From: Minisyncoccota bacterium
Lineage (GTDB): Bacteria > Patescibacteriota > Minisyncoccia > JAHIHE01 > JAGLIN01
Length of the DNA: 34,983 nt
Reading direction: 5' to 3'
NCBI GenBank assembly: GCA_023142595.1
Contig: JAGLJF010000012.1
Span: forward strand, 1 to 34,983
A program made the position numbers and the translations under genes. The notes below the pieces were generated by a model. The model saw only the letters and a list, made by a program, of their open reading frames with translations, ran no database searches and had not been told where the DNA came from. Positions 16,979 to 26,839 of the stretch are shown here, piece by piece; position 1 is the first letter of the stretch; each line of letters opens with the position of its first letter.

Positions 16979-17162
16979 TTTGGGTAATATTATATAATGA
17001 AAATAAGATGAGGATATTTTTTTGACCAGTGAATTAATTGAGGTCAAAAAATAACAGTCCTTTTGGGAGTGTAGAACGAAATGGAATGTAGTTTTACTGA
17101 AAGCGGATATAATAATATACTTTTGCTAAACTCCACTATATCAATTAATAAAAATATCAAAT

Positions 17163-18248
17163 ATGATCAAAATACAATTAAATAAAAATCAAAAAATTTA
17201 TCTGATTATAGCCACTGTGTTAATGATTTGTGCAGTGATCTTTTTTAATTCGCCGAATAAATGGCTTGGGAGCAATACAATAACGATTGAAAATGAAAAT
17301 CAAGACCAAATTGTAAAAAATGAAGTGAGCACTGATGAAAACAAAAAAGGGAACGTACAGAACAGAAACTTAATCAATGGAATTGAGTGTGAGAATTCAC
17401 AGGCAAGACCATTCGCCGTGATGCAGGCGGGAGATTGGGAAGCGTGGCCTTTGAGCGGAATGTCTGAGGCGGACTTGGTTATTGAAATGCCAGTTGTAAC
17501 AAATGGAATTACGCGTTATATGTCACTTTATGTTTGCTCAGAGCCCGCAGAAATTGGAAGTATCAGAAGCGCCCGACACGATTTTATCCCTCTAGCGATG
17601 GGATTTGATGCGATTTATGCTCATTGGGGTGGATCTCATTATGCTCTTGATAAACTGAATAATAAGATTATGGATAATGTAAATGCTCTGTATCTCGATG
17701 GAAGTGTATTTTTCAGAAAACCAGGATTACCAAAACCACACGATGGCTTTACGACAATCGAAAAATTACGAGAATACTCCGAGCGTGTTGGGTATAGATT
17801 GGAAAGTAATTTTGAAGGATATAAATTTTATGAACAAGAAAATCCAATAGATAAAAATGGAAGACTTAGCATCGGATATTCATCTTCATATAAAGTTGCT
17901 TATACTTATGATTTTGAAAAAAATCTTTATTCTAGGTTTAAGGGAAATAAGATTGATAAAGACAAATTAACCTCAGAGCAAATTAGTGCGAAAAATGTGG
18001 TGATTATGTTTGCAAAATCTCGACAAATTGAAGGACAATATAATGATATGGACATTGAAGGAGAGGGAGATGCAATTGTCTATCAAAATGGCTGGGAAAT
18101 CAAAGGAAAATGGAAAAAAGATAAATCTGATATGAAATCAAAATTATATTTTTATAATGAAGCGGGAGAAGAAATTAAATTTGTTCCAGGAAAAATTTGG
18201 ATTCAAGTTGTTCAAACAAATCAGAAAGTAAATTGGGAAGTTGAATAG
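17163..18248 (+). CDS. DUF3048/YerB-like membrane-anchored protein
   Basis: N-terminal TM; RPFAVMQAGDWEAWPLSGMSEADLVIEMPVVTNGITRYMSLYVCSEPAEIGSIRSARHDFIPLAMGFDAIYAHWGGS. Confidence 0.85.
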   Translation: MIKIQLNKNQKIYLIIATVLMICAVIFFNSPNKWLGSNTITIENENQDQIVKNEVSTDENKKGNVQNRNLINGIECENSQARPFAVMQAGDWEAWPLSGMSEADLVIEMPVVTNGITRYMSLYVCSEPAEIGSIRSARHDFIPLAMGFDAIYAHWGGSHYALDKLNNKIMDNVNALYLDGSVFFRKPGLPKPHDGFTTIEKLREYSERVGYRLESNFEGYKFYEQENPIDKNGRLSIGYSSSYKVAYTYDFEKNLYSRFKGNKIDKDKLTSEQISAKNVVIMFAKSRQIEGQYNDMDIEGEGDAIVYQNGWEIKGKWKKDKSDMKSKLYFYNEAGEEIKFVPGKIWIQVVQTNQKVNWEVE

Positions 18249-18277
18249 AAAAATAATAATTATTTTATTAAAATATT

Positions 18278-18774
18278 ATGAAAGTTCTCATAATTGGTTC
18301 TAGTAAAAAAGAAAAGGTAATAAATTTTGAAAATGAAGCTAAGGTTTTGGGAAAAATACTTGCTGAAAAGAATCATACAATGATTTCAGGGGGGGTTATG
18401 GTGTGTTTGAATTAATTTTTAAGTCATATAAAACAAACAGTGGTAAGAAATATGTTGTTTATTTACCATCAAAAAAAGAAATGGGAAGATGTGGAGGAGA
18501 AATAGGACCGAAGCCAAATAAAATTATATATACAAAATTAGATTATCCTGGAAGAAATTTAGAAATGATAAAAAACTGTGATTGTGTTATAGCGATCGGA
18601 GGAGGGCTATTTACTTTTACTGAAATAATTCATGCAAAAAAAGATTATGACAAAAAAGTTTGTGTAATAGACAAAGGGAATTTAGCATTATGGATAAAAT
18701 CGATTGATAAAATTAAAAAAAAGGTTTTTTTGACGAAGGACATAAAAGAAGCAATTAACTATCTCAAAAAATAA
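18278..18774 (+). pseudogene. SLOG/LOG-like Rossmann nucleotide-binding protein, split by a one-nucleotide deficit at a G7 tract
   Basis: ATG 18278 MKVLIIGSSKKEKVINFENEAKVLGKILAEKNHTMISGG then frame change at G7 (18389-18395), continuing GYGVFELIFKS...PGRNLEMIKNCDCVIAIGGGLFTFTEIIHA in the frame of ORF 18403..18774. Confidence 0.75.
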
Positions 18775-19848
18775 ATGGAAAATAATAAAAAATATATAAA
18801 CCTCTATTTCGGCGATGATGATTTTTCTATGGCTGAGGAAATGAAAAAAGAAAAGGATCTTTTCAAAAAACGAGGTGATGAGATGAATATTATTACAATT
18901 GATTGGAAAGACCAAAGCGTTTCTCAAGGAGAGAAAATAGGCAAGCTTCAGGAGGCTTTGATGGGGACTTCGCTTTTTAGTAGTGATAAATTGGTAATTA
19001 TTAAAAATAGTTTATTTTCCGCATCTAAGAAGAGCAAAGAAATAACAGAAAGTGAAGAAAATATTAAAGACGCAGTTAGTGATTTGATTTTGAAATATTT
19101 TGGAAATATTCAAGCTGGGATAAAACTTTTCTTCCTAGAGGAAAACCTAGACAAAAGAAAAAAGGTTTATAAAGAACTATTAAAAATGGAAAAGTCAGGA
19201 GCAGCTACAATAAAAGAATTCACTATGCCTTTGAATTTTCAGTTTGACAATTGGATAAAAAATCGAGTAGAAAAACAAAAAGGAAAAATTACTCGCGAGG
19301 TAGTTAATGCTTTGGCAATATCACTGGGAAAAGGGTTTGCGCAAAAAGACAAAAGCGGAAAAATTGTTCAGTCTTACAACTTATGGGAAGCGAGCAATGA
19401 AATTGAAAAGTTGATCAGTTATTGCGGTGAAAGCGAAATTGGTGTCGAGGATATTAAGCTTTTAGTAAAGTCAAAAGTTGATATGAATGTTTTTAATTTA
19501 ATCGATAGTATCGGAGCTAAAAATCGTGCGAAAGCTGTGATGATTTTAAATAAACAAATCGAAGAAGGATTAAATGAAAATTATATATTAACTATGCTTG
19601 TTTATCAATTCCGAAATTTAATCAAAATCAAAAGTTTATTAGAACAAGGTCTTCCAAAACAGGAAATTGTTTCTCAAACAAAATTACATCCCTTTGTCGT
19701 GCAAAAAAGTATCGGACAATGTCGAAATTTTAATTTAGAAAACTTGAAATTAATTTATAAAAAACTTTTTGACGCAGATTTGGCAATTAAGACAGGAAAA
19801 ATAAATCCAAATCTTGCTCTTGATTTACTGGTTGTTTCGATGGTATAA
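18775..19848 (+). CDS. holA: DNA polymerase III subunit delta
   Basis: NLYFGDDDFSMAEEMKKEKD, LQEALMGTSLFSSDKLVIIKN, C-terminal AIKTGKINPNLALDLLVVSM; located next to rpsT, a common arrangement. Confidence 0.88.
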   Translation: MENNKKYINLYFGDDDFSMAEEMKKEKDLFKKRGDEMNIITIDWKDQSVSQGEKIGKLQEALMGTSLFSSDKLVIIKNSLFSASKKSKEITESEENIKDAVSDLILKYFGNIQAGIKLFFLEENLDKRKKVYKELLKMEKSGAATIKEFTMPLNFQFDNWIKNRVEKQKGKITREVVNALAISLGKGFAQKDKSGKIVQSYNLWEASNEIEKLISYCGESEIGVEDIKLLVKSKVDMNVFNLIDSIGAKNRAKAVMILNKQIEEGLNENYILTMLVYQFRNLIKIKSLLEQGLPKQEIVSQTKLHPFVVQKSIGQCRNFNLENLKLIYKKLFDADLAIKTGKINPNLALDLLVVSMV

Positions 19849-19888
19849 ATTTATAAAGACAAATTACAAAAATATTACCAAAACAAAA

Positions 19889-19906
19889 CACCCCACTTGA
19901 GGGGTG
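19889..19906 (-). terminator. Terminator between convergent holA and rpsT
   Basis: CACCCC-tcaagt-GGGGTG followed by TTTTGTTTTGG on the minus strand. Confidence 0.7.
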
Positions 19907-19988
19907 ATTTGCTTTGGTCTATTTCTCGGTTTTTTGTTTTTAGACTTCTGCTATTGTCTTTTATTTTAATAAATATATGGGTGTATAT

Positions 19989-20309
19989 TTATTTCTTTTT
20001 CTTAGATTCAGTCTTTTTTTGTAAAGAATTCGCCTTTTTTGCTAAACCAGATTTTTTTCTAGAAGCATTGTTTTTCTTAATAAGGCCTTTTTTAGCGGTT
20101 TTGTCTATATGTTTATAAGCTTGTTGCAATATTTTTTGAATTTCTTCAATGTTTTCATCGGTGATTTTGTCAACTTGTTTCTCAAGTGTTTTTATAAGGT
20201 CATTAAAGCTCTTCAGGTCTTTTTTCATCTTACTCTTAGTCCTGATGTTGATTTTTCTCCTTCTTTCGTTTTGTCTCAAAGCTTTCTTCGCTGATGTCGT
20301 ATTTGGCAT
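19989..20309 (-). CDS. rpsT: 30S ribosomal protein S20 (bS20) with a basic C-terminal extension
   Basis: MPNTTSAKKALRQNERRRKINIRTKSKMKKDLKSF...AYKHIDKTAKKGLIKKNNASRKKSGLAKKAN. Confidence 0.95.
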   Translation of the reverse strand: MPNTTSAKKALRQNERRRKINIRTKSKMKKDLKSFNDLIKTLEKQVDKITDENIEEIQKILQQAYKHIDKTAKKGLIKKNNASRKKSGLAKKANSLQKKTESKKKK

Positions 20310-20430
20310 GATTATTATAAGTTATAATTATTATTCAATATAAGAATGTTATTACAATTTGCAAGAATTGTCAAATGCCAAACTGTTTTCGTTAAGTCAT
20401 TTTGACTGACAAGTTTTAAATCATAAAATA

Positions 20431-20466
20431 TCTCCCCCTCCTTTTGGGAGAGGGTTGGGGTGAGGG
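20431..20466 (+). repeat. GC-rich intergenic repeat family B, copy 1
   Basis: TCTCCCCCTCCTTTTGGGAGAGGGTTGGGGTGAGGG; similar to 23531..23564. Confidence 0.8.
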
Positions 20467-20501
20467 TAAATATGGGTTGAGTGAAATTTTTCATTTTAAG
20501 A

Positions 20502-20578
20502 CCCTCTGAAAAACGAAGTTTTTGTCATTCTCGCACTTCGACAACCTCAGTATAAAATCCATCGGGAATCTAGGATTT
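20502..20578 (-). repeat. Interspersed repeat family A, copy 3
   Basis: Minus strand AAATCCTAGATTCCCGATGG...GAAGTGCGAGAATGACAAAAACTTCGTTTTTCAGAGGG. Confidence 0.9.
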
Positions 20579-20638
20579 AATTCAAAAGATAAAATTTTTC
20601 GCTTCAAATATTTTTACAAATTCCTCTCGTTTTATTGT

Positions 20639-21850
20639 TTATATCACTTTTACTCTCCTTAACATCAAAAGCGAAAATATGCCAATTATCAAAGTTGTTA
20701 TTCCAAGAATTGTTAATGCTTGAGTTAAGCTATATATATCCACGACTAATCCAATTATTGGAATTATCATTGCATAAAAAAACCTTTGTGACATATTTTG
20801 AATAGATAAAGTGGTTGCTCTGATATCCGAACTAGTTAATTTGTTTATATAATCTTCTATCACTGGAGTTGCAAATCCCTTGGCAAACTGTTGCAAAAAG
20901 GCAAATGAAAAACTAAAAATATAAACAAAGTTACTCATTAAAAGATAGCCTATACCAATTAACAAAACAAGAGAAATAAGAGAAACTTTTGGACCAATAA
21001 TACCCTCAATTTTATGAGCATATTTTGAACCTAACGCAGCAACAACATTAAAAAAGGCAAATACAATTCCAAAATATACAATATCTAATCCAGAAATTTG
21101 AAAATATGGCTGATAGAGCCAAAGTGCCGCCCCATTAAATCCAAGCAAAACTCCTGAATAAATAATAATCCATTTCAATTTTTTGTTATTCAAAACGACA
21201 GTTTTGATAATTCTTAACATATCAACTATATATCCTTTCTTGAAAATCAATTTATGTCTTTGTGGCTCCTTTAGTGATATAGCAAGAGGAATAAGAAAAA
21301 ACATAGCCAGAAGTGTCATGTATATAGTCCATCTTAAATTTATTTTACCCACAAATCCTCCAACTATATATGCTAATGCTAAAGACATATATGAATAAGA
21401 TAAAATATTTCCCCAAATTTTTTTATACAACTTTTCTTTTTTCAAATCCTTCAAGGTATCATAAAGCATAGCTGAATTTGCGCCAGATATAAAAGCAATT
21501 GCAAAAGCAAATAAAATTTCAGCTAATAAAAATTGATAAAAATTATACCCCAAGCTATAAGTTAATAAAGCTAGAAAAGTAAAAAGGCTAGCATTTATTA
21601 ATGATGTTCTTCTCCCAAAAACATCAGCAAAATATCCTGTTGGAATTTCAAGCAGAACGATAATCACAGAATAAATTGACTGCAAAATCATTATCTCCGT
21701 TATACTTAAACTGTTCTCTTGCCAAAAAAGAACCATTATCGGCGTAAAGAAGAACAAACTACATAATATTTGAAACATATACAATTTCCAAATATTCCTC
21801 TCTATCTTTTTTATTTTCATAAGAGGTTGAGTTGAATTATTTAATCGCAT
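20639..21850 (-). CDS. Major facilitator superfamily transporter
   Basis: About 12 hydrophobic segments; GYFADVFGRRTSLI matches the MFS loop 2-3 motif. Confidence 0.9.
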   Translation of the reverse strand: MRLNNSTQPLMKIKKIERNIWKLYMFQILCSLFFFTPIMVLFWQENSLSITEIMILQSIYSVIIVLLEIPTGYFADVFGRRTSLINASLFTFLALLTYSLGYNFYQFLLAEILFAFAIAFISGANSAMLYDTLKDLKKEKLYKKIWGNILSYSYMSLALAYIVGGFVGKINLRWTIYMTLLAMFFLIPLAISLKEPQRHKLIFKKGYIVDMLRIIKTVVLNNKKLKWIIIYSGVLLGFNGAALWLYQPYFQISGLDIVYFGIVFAFFNVVAALGSKYAHKIEGIIGPKVSLISLVLLIGIGYLLMSNFVYIFSFSFAFLQQFAKGFATPVIEDYINKLTSSDIRATTLSIQNMSQRFFYAMIIPIIGLVVDIYSLTQALTILGITTLIIGIFSLLMLRRVKVI

Positions 21851-22006
21851 TTAAAACTCTTTTCTGCAAATTTTTATAAGGAAACACATTAACAAGTTGA
21901 TAATTATATTTCTTTGCTGAATTTAATTCAAAGTCTTTTATATATTACCTTGAATTACAAAATTCCACACAAAAACAATTTATGAAATATTTTTTTGTTT
22001 TTATAA

Positions 22007-22750
22007 TTAAAATCTTGGATTTTTTCTAGTATTGTCTTTAACGTCTTTTATAAACTTATCAACATTAAATTCTATGTCAAAACATTCTTTTAATAAAACA
22101 GAAGCAATTACTACATTGCCATATTTATTGAAATGAATAGTATCAATATCTCCTATTTTCGCACCGGTAATTTCCTCATTGCTTTCCTGAATTAAAGTAT
22201 ACATTTTCTCTCGATATTTTTTTTCAATTAACCTAAAAAAATCAATAAATAAAAAATTAGGACTATCTAAATAATTAAAAGCGATTTTTCTATCATTGTC
22301 TAAAAAAGTATTTATTTTATTATTTCTTTTTTCATCAGAAGATGGAATGCTTGTTGTAAAAATAATTTTAGCTCCTGTCTCTAATAGTTTGTCAATAATT
22401 TGTTTTGTGTTATTTTTAGTTTCTTCTAATTTAAAATTATAATAAAAATCATTTTTAGAAGTACTTAAAAATATCAAATCAGGATTTTCTTTGATTACAA
22501 ACATTTCAAGATTAGCCAATAAATCCTCAGAGCTAGCTCCGTCTAAGCCTCCGTTAAACGATTGAATAAACCAATAAGGAGCTTTCCAATCGCCTATAAT
22601 TTCTTCAAATTTTTCTCTTAATGCATATTTCACTATTTCAGCCCAGTTTGGGAAAGAATAAGCAACGACAGTCGTTGATGCTCCATAAAAAACAATCTTA
22701 AAAATATTCTCATCTCTTATTTTATTTTCTATTTCTTTTATCAAATTCAT
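22007..22750 (-). CDS. SGNH/GDSL-type hydrolase (divergent)
   Basis: IVFYGASTTVVA (GDS-like block), FLSTSKNDFYY (block III-like), DTIHFNKYGNVVIA (DxxH block V). Confidence 0.75.
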   Translation of the reverse strand: MNLIKEIENKIRDENIFKIVFYGASTTVVAYSFPNWAEIVKYALREKFEEIIGDWKAPYWFIQSFNGGLDGASSEDLLANLEMFVIKENPDLIFLSTSKNDFYYNFKLEETKNNTKQIIDKLLETGAKIIFTTSIPSSDEKRNNKINTFLDNDRKIAFNYLDSPNFLFIDFFRLIEKKYREKMYTLIQESNEEITGAKIGDIDTIHFNKYGNVVIASVLLKECFDIEFNVDKFIKDVKDNTRKNPRF

Positions 22751-22763
22751 ATTTTTATGGAAT

Positions 22764-23459
22764 TTATTTATCTTTACTTTTCAAAGACTCTAGTCTTTTA
22801 TTCTCTTCTACTACCCCTTTATCTAATAGAAAATCTTTTATAATCTCAAACATCTTTTTATGCCCAATTGAATTTGGATGCACGCCATCTTCTAATAATT
22901 CTTTATAATCCAATTTGCGAAATTCTTCATACATATTCACAAAATGCACGCCGATACTATCACAACAATGTCTTATAATTTCATTATATCCTTCGATTTC
23001 TCTATTTCCATATTCAATATTAAAATCCCATTTAGCAGGTTTTGTTCTTTTCTCATCAACGCATGCAGGTCCAATAAAAACAACCTTTGCAGAATATTTT
23101 TTGGCAATTATTAAGATCTTTTTAACATTTAAATTAAAATTGTCCAATGTTATATTAAAACAATTTTTACTTTTAACAAAAGCTGCATCATTTTTTCCAA
23201 TTGATATAACAATAATAATCTCTTCTTTCTCGCCAGTGTCTTCTCTCTCCCACAATCGATGTTGAATTTCATATTCAAACCTTTCAAGTAATTCTTTAGA
23301 TGTATCCCCAGAAACTCCAATATTATAAACCATATAATAATAATCAGAGTTATTTAAACTCTCCTTTATGTAAAAATTCTTTAATCTATTTGCCCAACCT
23401 CCTTGTTCATCCCAATTACCAAAAACAATACTATCCCCAAAAACTAAAATCCTTGCCAT
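22764..23459 (-). CDS. SGNH/GDSL hydrolase
   Basis: ILVFGDSIVFGNWDEQGGWANRLKN, YNIGVSGDTSKELLERF, ISIGKNDAAF, DGVHPNSIGHKKMFEII. Confidence 0.92.
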   Translation of the reverse strand: MARILVFGDSIVFGNWDEQGGWANRLKNFYIKESLNNSDYYYMVYNIGVSGDTSKELLERFEYEIQHRLWEREDTGEKEEIIIVISIGKNDAAFVKSKNCFNITLDNFNLNVKKILIIAKKYSAKVVFIGPACVDEKRTKPAKWDFNIEYGNREIEGYNEIIRHCCDSIGVHFVNMYEEFRKLDYKELLEDGVHPNSIGHKKMFEIIKDFLLDKGVVEENKRLESLKSKDK

Positions 23460-23530
23460 AATTATTCATTAAAAATAAAATTATATCCTTACCGTTAAAT
23501 TAAATTTCAAAATTAATCTAAAAAATTTCG

Positions 23531-23564
23531 TCCCTTCTCCTTTTGGGAGAGGATAGGTGAGGGT
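23531..23564 (+). repeat. GC-rich intergenic repeat family B, copy 2
   Basis: TCCCTTCTCCTTTTGGGAGAGGATAGGTGAGGGT. Confidence 0.75.
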
Positions 23565-23605
23565 TTAGAATTTCACAAAATAATTACAAATCTATAATAT
23601 TTAAA

Positions 23606-26600
23606 TTATTTTACCTCAACAAATCTCTTATTGCTCTCATATGACCTTCCATTTTTGTTATTCATAATTGCGAAAATTTTATACTTCCCTGAGATAAAAT
23701 ATTGCATATCTTCTTCCCATAAAATTTGATATAAACTGTCCTCTCCTGGAACTGGATATTGAGCCGAACCAATTTTCTTTTTAATTCCTGGCTTTTTAAC
23801 TAAATTCATATCAGCATCATATATGCTGTCGAGTTGATAATAAAAATCTACATTTCGAACATTCGAATCCGAAACCGCAACATTAAGAATAAATGGAAAG
23901 TCAGTGTCCAAAATTGGCTTAAGATATAATGAAGAATCGTTACTGACAATAACCGTTATTTCTTTTCGAGTTATATTTCCTACTTTATCATAAACTCTGA
24001 CAGAAACTACATGTAGCCCCTCCTTAGTTTCAGACGACAATCTATAAGAAACTTCGTAAGGAGAAACCTTGCCAACCCCGACAAGATTATTATCAAAATA
24101 AACATCAATTTGTTTCAAACCAAAAACAGTAGAAGATTCTGCTCTAACAACCAACTTACCATTTTTCACAATTTGATTATCTTGAGGATAACGCACATTC
24201 AAAATCGGCATCTTGTCCTCTTCTCTAACCGAACAAACTTCCGTCGGAATATTTGTATTAATTTCAGTTGCATTCTCCTCTGCCCACAGCAAAACTGACT
24301 CTTCCCAGTTTACAAAACTTGGATCAAGAGAAAATTCTTCCAGTATCTCCGACCTTGGATCATCTTTGTCAACATAATACAAAATATTATGAACTTCAAA
24401 ATATGATTTTTCTTCAATTTGGTCTTCTGGGGTAAGCTCAGTGGCAAGTTTGTCTTCGCAAGCTTTGTCAATTTTAATCACAACCTCATTGCTAAATTCT
24501 CCGTCTAAGATTCTTTTACCAGTTTCAATTGGTTCTGGAGAAATAAAATTTTCAACAGAGTCAAGCGCAAGTACTCTAGTCATAAAGTCATTCCATATCG
24601 GAGCGGCAACCGTGATCCCACCTCCTTGTTTCATTTTCTCTCCGTTATTATTCCCAGCCCAAACTCCAGCAACCAGACTTGGTGTATAACCAATTGTCCA
24701 ACCATCTTTGTAATCGCTTGTCGTTCCAGTCTTAGCAGCAACTGGTCTTTCCCCAAGATATAATTTATTTTTTAATCCAAAGGTCTTAGCCCTAGCATCA
24801 TTATCAGAAAGAATACTATTGATATTTCTAGCCACCTGTTTATCCAAAACATCTTTTGGATTTTCCGTAAATTCTTTCAAAACTTCTCCATATGAATCTT
24901 CTACTTTCAAAACACCTACTGTATCATTTCTTTTTCCATCATTTGCAAAAACACTATATGAAGAAACCATATCAACCAACTTCACCTCTCCCGTTCCAAG
25001 AACCAAAGAGAGTCCATATTTATCTGGACTATTAAGAGTTGTAATTCCTAAATTATGTGCCATTTGAACACTGTCTTTTATGCTAGATAAATACAACGCT
25101 TTTACTGCAGGTATGTTCAACGATCTCCCTAATGCCTCTCTAACGGTTACGGGACCAGAAAATTGAAAATTATAATTTTGGGGAATATATTCTTTCCCAC
25201 TTCCATCTTTACCAAAATTTGTTTCTACGTCAAAAAGAATTGTATCGGGAGTATAACCCTTCTGAAATGCCGTCGCGTAAATAAAAGGCTTAAACGACGA
25301 ACCAGGTTGACGATTTGAAATTGCTACATTTACATTTCCATCTTCTTCTATATTAAAATAGTCCTTACTTCCAACCATTGAAAGAATTTGCCCGTTTTTC
25401 GGATCAATCGCAACCAGAGATGCATTCTTGGCATTATATTGAATTGCATTATTCTCCGCTCCTTTTTTCACTGCATCTTCAGCAATAAGTTGCATATCAT
25501 AATCCAAAGTTGTATAAACTCGAAGACCTCCTTTTTCAACTTTTTCTTCTCCGTATTCATCAACTAATTGCTGTTTTATATACATCACAAAATGAGGAGC
25601 CTTGATGCTTGCTTCAAAGGGTTTAATTCTTTTTAATATCTCTTCTTCTTTGGCAATAGCCTCTTCTTCTTCGTTTATGAAACCCTCTCCTCGCATTTGC
25701 CAAATAATATTTTGATAACGATTTTCTAACGCCTCAGGATGAGCACCGTATGGAGAATAATATGTTGTCGCTTTTGGAAGTCCTGCAAGGAGCGCTGATT
25801 CTGAAATATCCAAATCATTGGCCGACTTTCCAAAAAATGTTTGTGCTGCCGATTCAATACCATACGCATTTGAACCATAAGGAATTTGATTCAAATACAT
25901 CTCCATGATTTCATCCTTACTAAACTTTTGCTCAGTTTCAATTGCCAAAATAAGCTCCTTAATCTTTCTCGTAAAAGTTCTCTCAGAAGTTAGAATTGAA
26001 TTTTTTATTAACTGCTGAGTTATAGTCGAACCTCCCTGAAGTTTTTCTCCGCTGATAACATCTTTATAAATTGCTCTGGCAATACCACGAAAATCAACTC
26101 CATGATGTTTATAAAAATCCTGATCTTCAGTAGCAATCGTCGCATTAATAAGATGTTGCGAAATTTGATCCAGTTTCACAACGCTTCTTTTTTCCTCTCC
26201 ATGTATTTCATATAATAAATGCTCACCAGCTCTGTCATATATTTTTGTCGATTGAGCAACGCTCCTGTCGGCAATCTTATCTGGATTTGGAATATCTTTT
26301 GAAAAATATATAAAAACGCCAATCATTGTCACAGTCCCAACAACAAAAAACATCATTGCTATTTTGAAAACTAATTTGAGAATTCTTTTACTTTTTCCTT
26401 TTTTTCTCTTACCCTTTTTAAGTCTAAAAATTCTCTCAAACAAAGACGGCACAACCTTTTTTTCAATAACGCCTTTTCGAACAATCCCTTTTCTAACCAC
26501 TTTTTTGCTACGAACTTTTTTAAGCAACTTAAAACCAAGACTCTTTTTTCGATTAGGTCTTTTTTTTGCCACTACTTTTTTTTCAATTCGATACTTTCTT

Positions 26601-26611
26601 CTAACTGCCAC
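23606..26611 (-). CDS. Class A penicillin-binding protein (PBP1A-like) with long cationic cytoplasmic tail
   Basis: Glycosyltransferase 51 motifs (ATEDQDFYKHHGVDFRGIARA, QGGSTITQQLIKN, KDEIMEMYLNQIPYGSNAYGIESAAQTFFGK); transpeptidase SNRQPGSSFKPFIYATAF and AAKTGTTSDYKDGWTIGYTPS; C-terminal Ig-like domain. Confidence 0.95.
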   Translation of the reverse strand: MAVRRKYRIEKKVVAKKRPNRKKSLGFKLLKKVRSKKVVRKGIVRKGVIEKKVVPSLFERIFRLKKGKRKKGKSKRILKLVFKIAMMFFVVGTVTMIGVFIYFSKDIPNPDKIADRSVAQSTKIYDRAGEHLLYEIHGEEKRSVVKLDQISQHLINATIATEDQDFYKHHGVDFRGIARAIYKDVISGEKLQGGSTITQQLIKNSILTSERTFTRKIKELILAIETEQKFSKDEIMEMYLNQIPYGSNAYGIESAAQTFFGKSANDLDISESALLAGLPKATTYYSPYGAHPEALENRYQNIIWQMRGEGFINEEEEAIAKEEEILKRIKPFEASIKAPHFVMYIKQQLVDEYGEEKVEKGGLRVYTTLDYDMQLIAEDAVKKGAENNAIQYNAKNASLVAIDPKNGQILSMVGSKDYFNIEEDGNVNVAISNRQPGSSFKPFIYATAFQKGYTPDTILFDVETNFGKDGSGKEYIPQNYNFQFSGPVTVREALGRSLNIPAVKALYLSSIKDSVQMAHNLGITTLNSPDKYGLSLVLGTGEVKLVDMVSSYSVFANDGKRNDTVGVLKVEDSYGEVLKEFTENPKDVLDKQVARNINSILSDNDARAKTFGLKNKLYLGERPVAAKTGTTSDYKDGWTIGYTPSLVAGVWAGNNNGEKMKQGGGITVAAPIWNDFMTRVLALDSVENFISPEPIETGKRILDGEFSNEVVIKIDKACEDKLATELTPEDQIEEKSYFEVHNILYYVDKDDPRSEILEEFSLDPSFVNWEESVLLWAEENATEINTNIPTEVCSVREEDKMPILNVRYPQDNQIVKNGKLVVRAESSTVFGLKQIDVYFDNNLVGVGKVSPYEVSYRLSSETKEGLHVVSVRVYDKVGNITRKEITVIVSNDSSLYLKPILDTDFPFILNVAVSDSNVRNVDFYYQLDSIYDADMNLVKKPGIKKKIGSAQYPVPGEDSLYQILWEEDMQYFISGKYKIFAIMNNKNGRSYESNKRFVEVK

Positions 26612-26789
26612 AATTTAGTGTTTAATATTTAGCAGTAAATCATATTCTAGCTTTGCTTAATACTTATACATTATAGCGATAATTTAATGTTTTGAAAAGT
26701 CCGAGAACTTGTCGTTTAAAATACTATCATTCTAAGTTTAATGACAACGTACTGAAAAATCCAGTTTCCATGCACACACTACTTTATAC

Positions 26790-26824
26790 AAATTCTTGTA
26801 TTTCACAAGAATTTATGATAATAT
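26790..26824 (+). promoter_or_regulatory. Promoter overlapped by a near-perfect palindrome (candidate operator)
   Basis: AAATTCTTGT-atttc-ACAAGAATTT (26790-26814) overlaps TTGTAT-N17-TAATAT (26796-26824). Confidence 0.6.
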
Positions 26825-26839
26825 TTTTATAGATAGGAG

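Noticed and set aside
17040-17115. CCTTTTGGGAGTGTAGAACGAAATGGAATGTAG segment upstream of the DUF3048 gene
   Set aside because: Shares CCTTTTGGGAG with family B repeats, but the rest does not align; insufficient for a repeat call.
19897-20343. Plus-strand ORFs opposite rpsT (19897..20118, 20109..20294, 20149..20343)
   Set aside because: Antisense to a confident ribosomal protein gene; composition is the complement of Lys-rich codons (Phe/Leu-rich).
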